A stretch of DNA of 64,000 nt, taken from the NCBI GenBank assembly GCA_010909165.1, contig MU008174.1, forward strand, positions 434,001 through 498,000. Reading direction: 5' to 3'. This DNA comes from Anthoceros angustus (taxonomy: Eukaryota; Streptophyta; Anthocerotopsida; Anthocerotales; Anthocerotaceae). The notes beneath the pieces were generated by a model. The model was not told the origin of the DNA, did no database searches, and saw only the letters and a program-made list of their open reading frames with translations. A program made the translations under genes and the position numbers. This document shows positions 1 to 11,883 of this stretch, one piece after another. Every line of letters starts with the position of its first letter. The first letter of the stretch is position 1.

Positions 1-631
1 CGAACTATGCCACAGGCCCTCAGTCATTGCCGGGGGCTGGGCCTGGAAGTGTGACTGGACCTGGGAATTTCCCATCACCGTGGGCCCAACCAAATAATTT
101 CCAGCCGCAGCATGCATCTTATCCACCTGGAGGATCTCTTGGTATTATTTGCTGGTCACTTGATCTTCTCATTTGTTTTGAGACTGGTTCTGTTATGTAT
201 GAACTCGGGGATGCAAGCCTTGATCCGGCATCTTTTTGGTGATGCATTGAGGCCAATCTGTGTAAATTTCCTTCTACTCATTGTAACGTCATGTCCACAT
301 GCAGGGATCAACTTGCAGGCCCCAACGATCCCAACGTATGTTTGTGGTTTTGATGCTCTCCTGTTTGTCATGTCAATTCCTTTAAGTAACATCCGTTGGG
401 CTATTGGAACTGTGCAGTGATCGCATCGGTAATCCAGGATCTTTCCCACTGGGATCATTTGGCCAAGAAAATGCTTTTTTCAGTCATCGGCCCTCATTAT
501 TGACCACGCAGCATTCCTTGCCTCCCCTCGGTGGTCAAAGTCCCTTCCCCACTCTCACTTCACAGAACTCCCTTCCTTCTCTTTCCCCGCAAGGTTCGGT
601 TTCCTCGTTTGGCAGTAATCCATTTGGCTGA
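1..631 (+). CDS. 3' end of an uncharacterised Ser/Pro/Gly/Gln-rich protein gene (partial)
   Basis: The window opens inside a coding exon. Reading from base 3, a Gly/Pro/Asn/Gln-rich stretch runs to base 141, where a GT donor follows in phase 1. The frame resumes cleanly after an AG at 436-437 (exon 438-631), giving a Ser/Pro/Leu-rich tail that ends in NPFG and TGA at 629-631. The join is phase-consistent, but a small extra exon between 142 and 437 cannot be excluded. No globular domain is visible. NPF tripeptides can bind EH domains in endocytic adaptors, so an adaptor, ArfGAP or kinase tail is possible, but the family is not recognised. About 700 bases of probable 3' UTR and spacer follow. 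Confidence 0.5.
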
Positions 632-1330
632 GAGATTTCCAATTGGACTACTGGCACAGCCAGTGGAGGATACAGGTGTGGTGGATGAGTGCCGCTCTAC
701 TTTCGAGACACCTGCTCAGGCAGATCAGCTTGAAGCAGTCATCTGGATGAAGGCCAAGTTTGCTAGTATCCTATAGCCAGTGTTAGCTCTATTGTCCGGG
801 AGCGCGTATGATTGACGTGCTGTCAATGAGGAATCTGGTTGTGGTGTGAAGCCCAAGAGAGTGTAAGCCTCCAGGATGAGTGAGTAGCCTTCGCTCGTCT
901 TTCTTCCTAGCTCTCTCAAGATGCTATCCTTCCTTTCAAGTAAGTTGTCATTCTGTTGCATTTGATCGAATGACATCCATGAGTGAGCTGATCTGATTTG
1001 TAATGTTTATAGGCCCGGAGTTGGCCTTATCACTGTGGCCAGTGTGTACTGTAGGTGCTGTTTGTTATGATTATTACCGGACCCCGACCTCTCATTTTTT
1101 GTGCTCCGGACTCCTTCCGTCTGCTGTGTCTAATTCCCTATAGTGTCGTCTCTGGTTTATATTCCAAGGAAACTCAACAAATCCAGAACGGGCAAAAGAG
1201 GGTGGCCATGGAGCTGAGCATGCGCTCCTCCTTTCCAAAGTTTGGAAGAGAGCTACATATTTTTTAAACGAAATAAAACGGTCGCGAGTTATACACATGC
1301 CTGTTTGGTCCACTTTGTATGTATTCTGCT

Positions 1331-1828
1331 TCACGGAAGACGCAAAACTTCCCGTCTTCCCGGCCCAGCCTTGCGATTACTCTCCGAAGACGAAATCTGG
1401 TGCATAGTGCTGATGATGGACGAGATGGTTGCATCCAGAGAAGGCTTGCTGCTGCCTCCTCTGCTGCTCGCCATGTGGACCCGTTGCTTTTGGCCTCGCC
1501 GCTCCTTCCCCTTGGCCCTGGAGGTGTCGGATGGGCTCCCTCCATCCCCCGAGCTCTCACTGCTGGCACTGAACACGAAGCCTGAAAAGGGCTCGGCGCC
1601 ATGTCCAACATCGCCGTGTAGTTCTCCGGCTGAGCTGCTGCTGATTGCAGCTGCATCGGGCTCAAGTTGCTCTGAAATCGTCACAGTATCCAGCTCACCA
1701 GTGAGACTTTCGGACACGGGCTCTAGCTCCTTCGCATCATCGTGGTTGCTTTCAGTAGATTGGGCTGCCGCAGTTGCGCACTGCCTGGATTTGGCTTTTG
1801 CTTTGCTCTTGTGCTTCTTGGTTGCCAT
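1331..1828 (-). CDS. Uncharacterised protein with basic N-terminus and Ser/Glu-rich body
   Basis: A 165-codon ORF on the minus strand starts at 1828 with a very basic N-terminus (MATKKHKSKAKAKSR, possibly a nuclear or nucleolar signal). It then becomes acidic and Ser-rich, with Gly/Ser/Arg-rich and Ser-rich segments near the end. No domain is recognised. A second minus-strand ORF at 725-976 (helical, rich in Leu/Glu/Arg, preceded by an AG) could be a downstream exon, but no convincing splice pair was found. The start lies 302 bp from the start of the PrmA gene on the opposite strand, so the two genes probably share a bidirectional promoter. A real gene is more likely than not because of the skewed composition and the head-to-head layout, but this is not certain. 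Confidence 0.4.
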   Translation of the reverse strand: MATKKHKSKAKAKSRQCATAAAQSTESNHDDAKELEPVSESLTGELDTVTISEQLEPDAAAISSSSAGELHGDVGHGAEPFSGFVFSASSESSGDGGSPSDTSRAKGKERRGQKQRVHMASSRGGSSKPSLDATISSIISTMHQISSSESNRKAGPGRREVLRLP

Positions 1829-2130
1829 AAGGCCTCAAGATCCTGCTGGAAATACCGAGTAGTCTCCAACTTGTGTCACAAATTCTCTTCAAAACACGCT
1901 TCAGAGCATTCAAGACGTGTCTTACCTAGAATCAAGGAAATCCGGATTGCCGAGGACCGGCCCCCACATCTTCAGATCCGGCACAGATTAGATGCAGAAA
2001 CGCAAGCTCTTACGAATCCTGTGCATAGACATCGGTAGTGGCCTGCTGAAAGCCCCCAAATCGTCGTCCTCAAACCTATCTGGTTTTCCAAAGTGTCGGC
2101 CTTAGGTTTCAGGACGAGAGACGGGGTGTC
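1829..2130. promoter_or_regulatory. Putative bidirectional promoter between the minus-strand ORF and PrmA
   Basis: The 302-bp gap separates two divergent start codons. No TATA box or other clear core element is visible. The assignment rests only on the head-to-head gene arrangement. Confidence 0.3.
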
Positions 2131-4242
2131 ATGCTGACCTCGGTTGTGTGCAGACATTCTCATCCGGCCACCAAGGGGTTGATAGCTCCTGTCCTGTGCA
2201 CAGCTGTTCAGCGAAGGTTGGGACAATTCGCCACGCAAGTCGCTGTGCCCTGCAATGCGGGGCGGAGTTTTCGCGCAATCGCCGCTGAGCTACGGAGGTC
2301 GCTGTTTCCAGTTGGGAGCTTGAACGGGAGGCAGGTGAAGTGGTGGGATGGGGCGTGTAACAGCAGAGGACAGGTTTCTCACAAGCCTAAGGAGCTGACT
2401 ATGGCTTTGCCGAGTCGTGCTCCAGTCAGCTACAGTAGTGCATCGATCGAACCGCAAACTGTGGAAATGCAAGCAGCTCGGATCCTCTGTGCTGGAAAAA
2501 TAGCTGTAAGTTTTGTTTGCAGAAGTTTCTTCCTGTTCCTCAAGTTGTTGAACTTGCATCTTTGAAGGCCGACAGACATCTCTGCGCGGGGATTCGCCTG
2601 ATTGTGTCTTCATTGTTCACAGGACGAGTTGGTGGAGGGACTCCTGAGCTTTGGTGCCACAAGTTGCACTATTGAGGACGCTAACTTGAATACGTCAGAT
2701 GAGCAGGAAGTAGGGCCCGTGTTAGCTGTGAATTATGCTGTCTGCCGTATGTTGTCCGAGTGCATTGTAGTGAAGGGATATGTGGTCAGATTTCTGTGCT
2801 GCCATCTGCATCTAACAGGAGTGTTGTTTCCGGATCAGATTTACTCAAAAGGCCCTTTACCATGGCAATCGGGGCAGCGGCAGTTGTGGGAACAGGTAGC
2901 TGGGTTTGAGCTCATTTTGATGGGTGTCTACCAAGATCCATGCACGTTCAGTTTCTAGAAATGTGTCTTGCTGGGTGCAGAGCTGTCTAGTTGCTTACTT
3001 CCCAGCGGATCAAGACGTGGGTGAGGCTCTGGCAATGGCAGCAGACTCTGTAGGGCTTACCACCATGCCAGACTATCGTGTTGAGAAAGTTGAGGACAAT
3101 GACAATTGGGTTCAGCAGGTTCAGGTGTGACACCGATCTCTTTTTTTGAGGATATTCCTGCTCCGTATGTGCGTCCGAAGCTGAGCTGGCTGTCATCTCA
3201 GGATATGTTCAGGCCAATGGAAGTTGCCGAAGGCCTTTTCATCATCCCCAAGTGGTGTACTCCTCCAGTATGTCAGCAACTTGTCTTCAACCTCTTTTCC
3301 ACATCCTATTTCTGAGGTAGCACTGAACAGTTTTCTAGGAGCTTTTACAGCTTGACCATACTGTAGATAACTCTGCGTTGTATAAAATGTTTGTGCTTGT
3401 TCGAAAGGCTGATTGAAGCGAGTTGCAATTGTAGAGTGGCGGCACAGTTAATGTAATTTTGGATCCGGGGCTCGCCTTTGGAACTGGTGAGCACCCTACA
3501 ACACGGTTGTGTCTTCGATGGCTATACGAAGTCATTCAGGGCGGAGAGCGAGTGCTCGATTACGGGACAGGTTCTGGGATTCTTGCGGTGGCAGCCCTCA
3601 AGGTGGGGTGTTGCAGTGACCAGTGAAGTCTGTGCCTGGTCATGCGCTCCTCGTTGCATAAGAAGAGTCATTGATGTGCCAGTGTTTTCCTGTTGTCACA
3701 GATGGGTGCAAATCGAGCAATTGGTGTTGACACTGATCCAGTTGCTGTATCGTCCGCCATGTACAATGCATCATTGAACAATCTGCCCCACAACTCAATC
3801 GAGGTGTTTGTTTGCGACCCAGGTGGAAATGTCGCCGAATCAAGCCTGGACAATCAAAGTTCCTGGAAAAGTATCATAGAACCTGGCGAGATGGATGTTG
3901 TTGTGGCAAATATTCTGCTCAACCCTTTGCTAGCGTTAGCAGACCAGCTTGCCGGATATGCTAGGCCTGGAGGGCTTGTGGGGTTGTCTGGGATTCTGGA
4001 GAGTCAGGTGAGAAGCAAGTTTCTCTCTTACGAAGTTATCTGTGCAGTGCTATGAATTCATGTTTGCTTCAAGTCTTCTAAGACTACATGTACTCATGAT
4101 GCAGGTTGAGCAATTGAAGGATGCGTACTCCGAGTTCTTGGACGATATTGTGGTGTCCGTGGACACAGGTTGGGCCCAGTTGAGTGGCAGGAGAAAAGCG
4201 AAAGCGGGAAGAAGAGATTCGGAGGTTTTGACGAGGGACTGA
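2131..4242 (+). CDS. prmA-like: Ribosomal protein L11 methyltransferase (PrmA-like), eight exons
   Basis: Predicted SAM-dependent methyltransferase that modifies ribosomal protein L11, expected in plastid or mitochondrion. Phase-consistent exons are 2131-2505, 2623-2709, 2839-2895, 2981-3124, 3202-3267, 3435-3602, 3702-4007 and 4105-4242, all phase 0 with GT-AG introns. They give 446 residues. Diagnostic PrmA features are FGTGEHPTT (about residues 258-266), the SAM-binding motif [12 protein letters not shown] (about 284-294), the acidic motif GVDTDP (about 307-312) and NILLNPLL (369-376). The ~120-residue N-terminus lacks PrmA similarity and is basic and hydroxylated, consistent with an organelle transit peptide. 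The protein is longer than bacterial PrmA (~290-300 residues) mainly because of this extension. Exon phases all close without frameshift, so the gene looks intact. Confidence 0.92.
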
Positions 4243-6703
4243 ACTGCTCATACGCTGGATACACCTGTTTAGTACTTGTTTAGTACTTTCCTCATCATCT
4301 GCTGGTGGCGGTGAGCCAATCACATCAGCAGATGACGCCTTGTGCAATTGCCCAATTCTGTATACCTTGTCACGCCATGTTGTATCTTCGCCGATTGTCG
4401 TGATGCCGAAGTACAAACCTTTGGTGGGAAGGAAACGATAAGGGATATCGAAGGGATGTGGACTTGTTAGCATTATAAATGGCGTTAGCCTGTGACTGTG
4501 TCAGACATCCAGTGATGTTCTCTGACGGCTTGACCACTCTCACCAGCATATGGCCACCATGGTTGAAATTGTATTGTACAGGAAGTGCTCATGCTGACAG
4601 GAATGGAGTGAGTGGGCAGTGAGTGCCTCCCATCAGACTCAGCTTTGGATCCGGTGGGGATCAGGGTGGAGTATGATGGAAAGAGGAGAGGAAAATCACA
4701 CACAGGATGTTGGATGTGGACTCCAGCAGGCAGATCCTCGCTTAGAAAGCACCGACGTGCCTAAACAAGGCAATGTCCTGTACACCGCACTGACTCCGGG
4801 TATCAACTGTTTGGCTGGGCAGTGGGCTGGGCAGGGCAGGGGCCCGGGCAGGGCGAATCAAGCTGCTGCCTTCGGCCTGCCCTTTGCGCTGCCCACTCAT
4901 CTTTGGTTGGCTTCACAGAGTGGGCGTTGGGGCCTCGTCGGCATGCATTTCTGCCAGATGCCTGTCAGCTTTCACACGCGTGTCGTGTGCCAAGCAGTTT
5001 TAATATTATTCAATGCCACCGACTGCTGCCGAGCTTGCTTTGTCCCGACCTCGCGAGCAAGGCCCCTGCATTCTTATCCCTCCTCTTTCCCTCCTCTTTA
5101 CATCATGGGGAAAGGTCATCAGGTTGCTTCCATGTCTCACCTTCATTGGTGCTCTTGCAGGGCTTTACCGCATGCTTCCGGGTCCCCTCGCCCGCAAGGG
5201 AGTGAATGCCCTCCACACACTCTCCAATCAGATTCAGGTAACTTTGGTGTCAAGCTTTATACAGTAGCAACTGTCGGTCACAAGCACCAGAAACACAGTC
5301 CTGCCTGGCCTGCCTTGCCTTGCCCTGTCTCCCGTACCCAAATCCAGGCTAGCCTTTGTGCAATCATTCATATCGCAAATCCATGTGGAAGCGCTAATCC
5401 CAATCAATCGGTGTGCTTGTGTGCTGCTCCTCCTCCTGCTTTTCTGGCTTTCTGCTTTTTGCCCCACCAGCCTGGTGCCAGCAGCACAGGAACCCACATA
5501 ACTGCCACATCCGGTCACGTCCAGCTCGCTCTGCCCTGTTCAGTGACCTACCTGGGAAGGTGGGATCTGGGAGCTCTAGATGTAGAATGTTATCTTTGAA
5601 TTTTGTGGATGGCAGGACGAAAGCCAAGCTCCTTTAACCCTCCTGCTGTTGCCTGTTGCTGTGGCTTAGGCAGTCGGGAGGAGACATGCAGCCCAACAGA
5701 GCAGGGCACATGGACAGCAACTGCAAACCGTTGTGATGTGCTGTTCTGACTGCCTGCTCCCATTAGTCCCTCCCCTCCAATCAGTGGGAGCAGGTAGCAG
5801 CCGAGAGCGACGCCCTGGCCTCTGCCATGTGCAACATGGGCATCAGCTCACAGTGCAGACCAGACCGTTCCGTTGTGCCGTCGGATGGAATCCTAGGAAT
5901 CCTATGCTCCCCACAATTGCTATGCTGTCTACGTGAGCGCCCCGTTGGTGGGGCGTGACGACAAGATGTTGGTGGTATTGGTGTGACGTGTAAGAAGCAA
6001 AGGCTGGCAGAAGTGGCCCACACCACACTGCCTTGCTTTTGCGAAAGTGGAGCCCATGGATCACCAGATGGGCCCCCAAATGTGTCCTGGGCTTCCAACT
6101 TCCAAGCCAAGCAAGCCCAGCAAGCTGCAAGCTGCAAGCTGCAGCCTGGACGCACACAAACATTTACATAATTTTGTTGTGGGTCTTTCCCTCTTATTGA
6201 ATACACATACATCGCCCAGTCTGCCATCCTCATAGCCCGGGTCCCTCGGTAGGGACGCTCCGGGACAGGAAACGGGTAAAAAGGTACACCCAGTACAACG
6301 GGGTCGTGTCTTGCAGATCCCTAGTACCACCACTTCCGGGTCCTTGCATCCTTGTTGGAATATTAAAAAACATAATTATGTGCACAGTGCGCAGCGGAAC
6401 CTCGGTGGCCCGCGCCATGCTCAACCTCAACCGCGTTCCGGCCATCCACGTGTTGCCGTCAAGAGCCAGCTACCGAGACAGCTTCCACATGTCTGTCGCC
6501 AACTGTGACCAAAAATGGTGGAAGAGAGAAGAGAGAAGAGAGGAGAAGAGAAGAGAAGAGAAGAGGCCCCACATGCAACCCAACATAGATCTCGGACAAG
6601 GGTCACGAGGCTGATGGAGAGGCGGCCCCATGCCCATCAGCTCATCCAACCATGGAGTTGGTGGGGGGCCATGTGAGGTGCTAGCCTGGCTAGCAACCAT
6701 GTC
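4243..6703. other. Spacer with no supportable gene
   Basis: This stretch contains several long chance ORFs in GC-rich sequence (for example 4619-5599 +) but no recognisable protein, no consistent codon bias and no splice-linked exons. A purine microsatellite lies at 6521-6565. The first bases may hold the PrmA 3' UTR. Confidence 0.6.
6521..6565 (+). repeat. GA-rich microsatellite
   Basis: A purine tract is built from GAAGAGA/GAGAAGA variants over about 45 bp. It is a simple repeat with no coding meaning. Confidence 0.9.
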
Positions 6704-8756
6704 CCTATCTCTGTCCACCATGGTAACCAAATCTGCTGAATCCCACCCAAGCATAAGCATGGGCAAGTATTTACAGCACCAGCAAGTATTAATGGCAACG
6801 GCTATGGCAGCGGCCACCGGATCTGCCACAGGAGAAATCGTCCTCACACACAGTCGTCCATCCCTGTCGCCCACTTGCAGAATATGCGCTCTTGGGCCAT
6901 ATGGAGATATGTTGCCTTGCAAGGAAAGGGGGCCATCTTCCGGCATGCCTGCTTTTCTCCCCGGAGCTGTACCATAGTACCCGCCTTGCCAGGAAAGGGG
7001 TAAAAAAAGGCTCCCAGGCTCTGGCATCCACTGGCTTTGCCTCTGCCTGCTATGAATGCAAAAAAGCTATGGCACTGGGCCAGCCCCATGGCAGGCCCGT
7101 CCTGCATCATAGGCCCGCCGAGGCCCGCCGAGGCCACCCTGGGACTGCCAATTCAATGTCTTAGGTCCATCCCAGCAAGTACACTCACACGCGTGTGGGC
7201 CGGCCATGGCCATGCTATAAGGAGCACCAGCGGTTAACGTGTGACCTGCCAACCTTCCTGCACGGGACGGCCGAGCCTGTGCAGTAAAGGATCCACCAGC
7301 CGATCCCTGTCACTCCATGGGAAGCCGAAGCCCATCTCGATCCCATCCTGCCTGCCACTGCCTCCACGATGCCCATCCAGCCGTGAGACAGACGGAAACC
7401 TACGGCTTGTCTTCTGCCAGAAACCTGCAGCTGCAGTCCTGCACTGCAGTCTGCACTGGGGCCTGCACTGGACTGAACTGGACTGGACCCGGCTGCTCTG
7501 TGTTGGTACCAGTGTACATCTGGCGTGGCCGTACGTGCCTTTTCGGAAGCCACCTCCACCTCCATCTCCACTCCCCTGTCCGCTTTCCTTCACAGACAAG
7601 ATGCATCCCAAGCTTCCAAACCCTAACCTGTTCTTTCACACTTGGAAGCAGCCTGCAGGATGGTGGCAGACTGCAATGCATTTTCTGATAAATTCTGTGC
7701 AGTCCCAGTGCAGATCCAGCCTCCCCTCTTTGAACACGGTGCCACACACATGTTACCAGTGTCAGCCGCACGGGTCTTCCAGCGTGGAAATCAGTGCTGT
7801 AGACCTCGGAAACCCCAATCAGCTCACAGATCCACGGACCATGCTTAGCAGACCGTCTACGCCCCGAATTCCAATCAATCCGGTCTAGTCTACATACAGT
7901 ACAGTACACCCATGTGTATAACGTCCAGATCCGAGTCCGGCTCCTGTTCCGGCTCTGGCATGGCCACAGACGCATAGGAGCAAGAAGATGCTCCCCATGA
8001 CCGGCCTGCCCCTTGCTATTCTGAGAGTCCCCGACGAGGAGTTCGGGAGACCTGATTCTTCCCTCCCGCCCAACGCACTCCCAGTGCCGTGATTCGAATT
8101 ATCCCATACTCTTCTTCCAGCCTGTGCTCCCCTTCCCGCCCTTTACTGGGGCCGGCTGATTAGTCTCCATAGAACGTAAAGTGTAACAACTAGCTGAACC
8201 AACCACGATTTGTACAGCAAAGCAGGACAAAGGCAAAGGCAAAGGGCTTTCAAACGCGAAGGCAGGCCCGCGTTTGCTGGCATCATGCTCGCATGACAGT
8301 GTCATGCTCCCCATGGCAGCATGGCAGGCCTGGCTGGCCTGGCCTCTTGGCCTGCCTCTCTACCTGCACGCCAGCCGGGCCCTCCAGCCAGTTACAGCTG
8401 CTCTCATCAATCTGCTGCTCCTTTCTTTTAATCTTAACAGTCTTGGGGCTCGCATTTCGTTGTGTGATTTGTTTTGTGATTGCGTGATTTGTTACATGTG
8501 ATTGTTGTGAGATGTTGGGCGATCGTTGTGAGATGTTGGGTGATTGTCGTGTGATAATCCGGGTCCGGAGCTGACATGATCAACGCGGCTGCGGCTTCTG
8601 CCACACGGATTTTAGTGTGCCTGGCTGTGAGTGAGTTGCGATGTGAGGTCTTATTATTAGGAGGGCGGGGGCCTCCCATCCCGGCCAGTACATGCACTCC
8701 CGCGGGGAGGAAGGTTCCGCGAAGGAGGAGGGGTGGCAACAATGCTCGGGGCTCGA
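6704..8756 (+). repeat. Tandem duplication A, copy 1 (~2.05 kb)
   Basis: It begins at CCTATCTCTGTCCACCATGG and matches 8757-10832 over its whole length. Differences are nearly all small indels; for example, AAGCTAAT is missing near the 3' end of copy 1 (around 8699) but present in copy 2 (around 10766). It contains no supportable gene. A minus-strand ORF starting at 7611 has an MGC N-myristoylation-like start but no recognisable continuation. The tail includes three spaced copies of a TGTGAGATGTTGGG-like motif (about 8500-8545). Confidence 0.9.
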
Positions 8757-10832
8757 CCTATCTCTGTCCACCATGGTAACCAAATCTGCTGAATCCCACC
8801 CAAGCATAAGCATGGGCAAGTATTTACAGCACCAGCAAGTATTAATGGCAACGGCTATAGCGGCACCGGATCTGCCACAGGAGAAATCGTCCTCACACAC
8901 AGTCGTCCATCCCTGTCGCCACTTGCAGAATATGCGCTCTTGGGCCATATGGAGATATGTTGCCTTGCAAGGAAGGGGCCATCTTCCGGCATGCCTGCTT
9001 TTCTCCCCGGAGCTGTACCATAGTACCCGCCTTGCCAGGAAAGGGGTAAAAAGGCTCCCAGGCTCTGGCATCCACTGGCTTTGCCTCTGCCTGCTATGAA
9101 TGCAAAAGCTATGGCACTGGGGCCAGCCCATGGCAGGCCGTCCTGCATCATAGGCCCGCCGAGGCCCGCCGAGGCCACCCTGGGACTGCCAATTCAATGT
9201 CTTAGGTCCATCCCAGCAAGTACACTCACACGCGTGTGGGCCGGCCATGGCCATGCTATAAGGAGCACCAGCGGTTAACGTGTGACCTCCTTCCACGGGA
9301 CGGCCGAGCCTGTGCAGTAAAGGATCCACCAGCCGATCCCTGTCACTCCATGGGAAGCCGAAGCCCATCTCGATCCCATCCGATTCCTGCCACTGCTCCC
9401 TCTCCACGATGCCCATCCAGCCGTGAGACAGACGGAAACCTACGGCTTGTCTTCTGCCAGAAACCTGCAGCTGCAGTCCTGCACTGCAGTCTGCACTGGG
9501 GCCTGCACTGGACTGAACTGGACTGGACCCGGCTGCTCTGTGTTGGTACCAGTGTACACATCTGGCGTGGCCGTACGTGCCTTTTCGGAAGCCACCTCCA
9601 CCTCCATCTCCACTCCCCTGTCCGCTTTCCTTCACAGACAAGATGCATCCCAAGCTTCCAAACCCTAACCCGTTCTTTCACACTTGGAAGCAGCCTGCAG
9701 GATGGTGGCAGACTCGCAATGCATTTTCTGATAAATTCTGTGCAGTCCCAGTGCAGATCCAGCCTCCCCTCTTTGAACACGGTGCCACACACATGTTACC
9801 AGTGTCAGCCGCACGGGTCTTCCAGCGTGGAAATCAGTGCTGTAGACCTCGGAAACCCCAATCAGCTCACAGATCCACGGACCATGCTTAGCAGACCGTC
9901 TACGCCCCGAATTCCAATCAATCCGGTCTAGTCTACATACAGTACAGTACACCCATGTGTATAACGTCCAGATCCGAGTCCGGCTCCTGTTCCGGCTCCG
10001 GCTGGCATGGCCACACAGACGCATAGGAGCAAGAAGATGCTCCCCATGACCGGCCCGCCCCTTGCTATTCTGAGAGTCCCCGACGAGGAGTTCGGGAGAC
10101 CCTGATTCTTCCCTCCCCGCCCAACGCACTCCCAGTGCCGTGATTCGAATTATCCCATACTCTTCTTCCAGCCTGTGCTCCCCTTCCCGCCCTTCCTTTA
10201 CTGGGGCCGGCTGATTAGTCTCCATAGAACGTAAAGTGTAACAACTAGCTGAACCAACCACCCGATTTGTACAGCAAAGCAGGACAAAGGCAAAGGCAAA
10301 GGCAAAGGGCTTTCAAACGCGAAGGCAGGCCCGCGTTTGCTGGCATCATGCTCGCATGACAGTGTCATGCTCCCCCATGGCAGCATGGCAGGCCCCGGCT
10401 GGCCTGGCCTCTTGGCCCGCCTCTCTCTACCTGCACGCCAGCCGGGCCCTCCAGCCAGTTACAGCTGCTCTCATCAATCTGCTGCTCCTTTCTTTTAATC
10501 TTAACAGTCTTGGGGCTCGCATTTCGTTGTGTGATTTGTTTTGTGATTGCGTGATTTGTTACATGTGATTGTTGTGAGATGTTGGGCGATCGTTGTGAGA
10601 TGTTGGGTGATTGTCGTGTGATAATCCGGGTCCGGAGCTGACATGATCAACGCGGCTGCGGCTTCTGCCACACGGATTTTAGTGTGCCTGGCTGTGAGTG
10701 AGTTGCGATGTGAGGTCTTATTATTAGGAGGGCGGGGGCCTCCCATCCCGGCCAGTACATGCACTAAGCTAATCCCGCGGGGAGGAAGGTTCCGCGAAGG
10801 AGGAGGGGGTGGCAACAATGCTCGGGGCTCGA
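8757..10832 (+). repeat. Tandem duplication A, copy 2 (~2.08 kb)
   Basis: Second copy of the 6704-8756 sequence, joined to copy 1 at GGGGCTCGA without spacer. Copy 2 continues into unique sequence (GAGTCGGGGCGGG) leading toward the GAE gene. Differences from copy 1 are short indels, many at homopolymers or short tandem units, which suggests consensus errors more than evolutionary divergence. Confidence 0.9.
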
Positions 10833-11883
10833 GAGTCGGGGCGGGAGCAGCCCTGCTGCGTCTCTCTCTCTGCCTCTTCATCTGGCCCTCCGGCTGGCCT
10901 GGCCTGCCTGCCTCTCTCTGCCTCTGCCTCTGCCGGTGTGATTTAAGGAGGGTGGCAGCCAGGCGGTGGCTCTGCTAGCCTGCCTGCCTTCTGTCGCCCG
11001 CCAGTTGACAAGCGAAGAGGAGAAAGAGCAAGGAGCAGCCAGCAGCTGCAGGTGGTGGGAAATCAGGGGGGTCGCTGACCCATCTCGCCCAAGCCTCGGC
11101 ACGCATCTGCCTCGCCTGCCTGCTGCTGCTGTTGCTGCTGCCGCTGCTGTGTCCTGTGGCAGATCCGCTGGTTCAGGCCTCTTCTGCCTCATTCTATCGC
11201 CAGCCAAGCCATTTTGTGTTGCTTGCTCGCTTGTTGGCGAACTGGGTTTGTGGATTCCGGGCGCTTGCTTGCCTGCTTGCTTGCTTGGTGGGTTGTGTTG
11301 GTTTGTTTTTTTCTCGTGGTGGGTTGACAGCCTCTGGCTCTGCCGCTGCGGGGCATTGTATTGCACTGCATTGCTGCGTGCTGCATCGCATTGCATCGCC
11401 ACTTGTCTCCAGAAAAAGCAACAAAAACAGGTTGCGAGTTGTGGGTTTGTCGGGTGCTTGGCTTCGTTGTGGGATTCCCGGGCCCAGCAGGTAGCCCCAA
11501 GAAGAACTGTATGGTTGGAGATTTGTGGATTGGCGTACAAATATAAGCTCTGCGTGCCGGGTGTTAAGAACCGCCTGAAATCACCTCGGTGGGCGACTTG
11601 CGTGCGGATTCGTGGGAGGAGAGCGGGAGGAGGGCGGAACGGAGGAGATGGCGGCAGAGTATGCGGGAAGTGGGCGCTTGTGACTGGATGGAGAGCTGCA
11701 GCTGGCGGGCTGGGAGGAAGGAATCCACGGAAGCTGCAGCTTGCATGGCGAGCCGCTGAGGCGGGCATTCTCCCGTTCCCGCTGGATCGCATCCCGCGCC
11801 AAGAAATTAGTTGGAGGCGGCTGCTGCTGTCCGATCAGCTGGACAGGAAGACGGTGCGGAAGACTAGGAGGTTCTGGGCAGGC
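10833..11883 (+). other. Upstream region / probable leader of the GAE gene
   Basis: GC-rich sequence with CT-rich and TGC/CTG-rich tracts leads into the GAE start. An open frame (10966 onward) runs into GAE exon 1, but its composition is low-complexity and unlike the short N-termini of GAE proteins, so the start was placed at 11884. No clear TATA box is visible. Confidence 0.4.

Noticed and set aside
4619-5599. 326-codon plus-strand ORF
   Set aside because: It lies in GC-rich spacer, has His/Cys/Pro-rich composition, overlaps similar-length ORFs in other frames and shows no family motif; a chance open frame.
8580-9653. 357-codon minus-strand ORF
   Set aside because: It spans the join of duplication A, so it is partly created by the duplication, and its counterpart in copy 1 is broken. 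No domain seen.
10966-11883. Upstream extension of the first GAE exon
   Set aside because: The extension is Cys/Ala/Arg-rich and low-complexity and does not fit the short cytosolic N-terminus of GAE enzymes; the ATG at 11884 gives a family-typical length.
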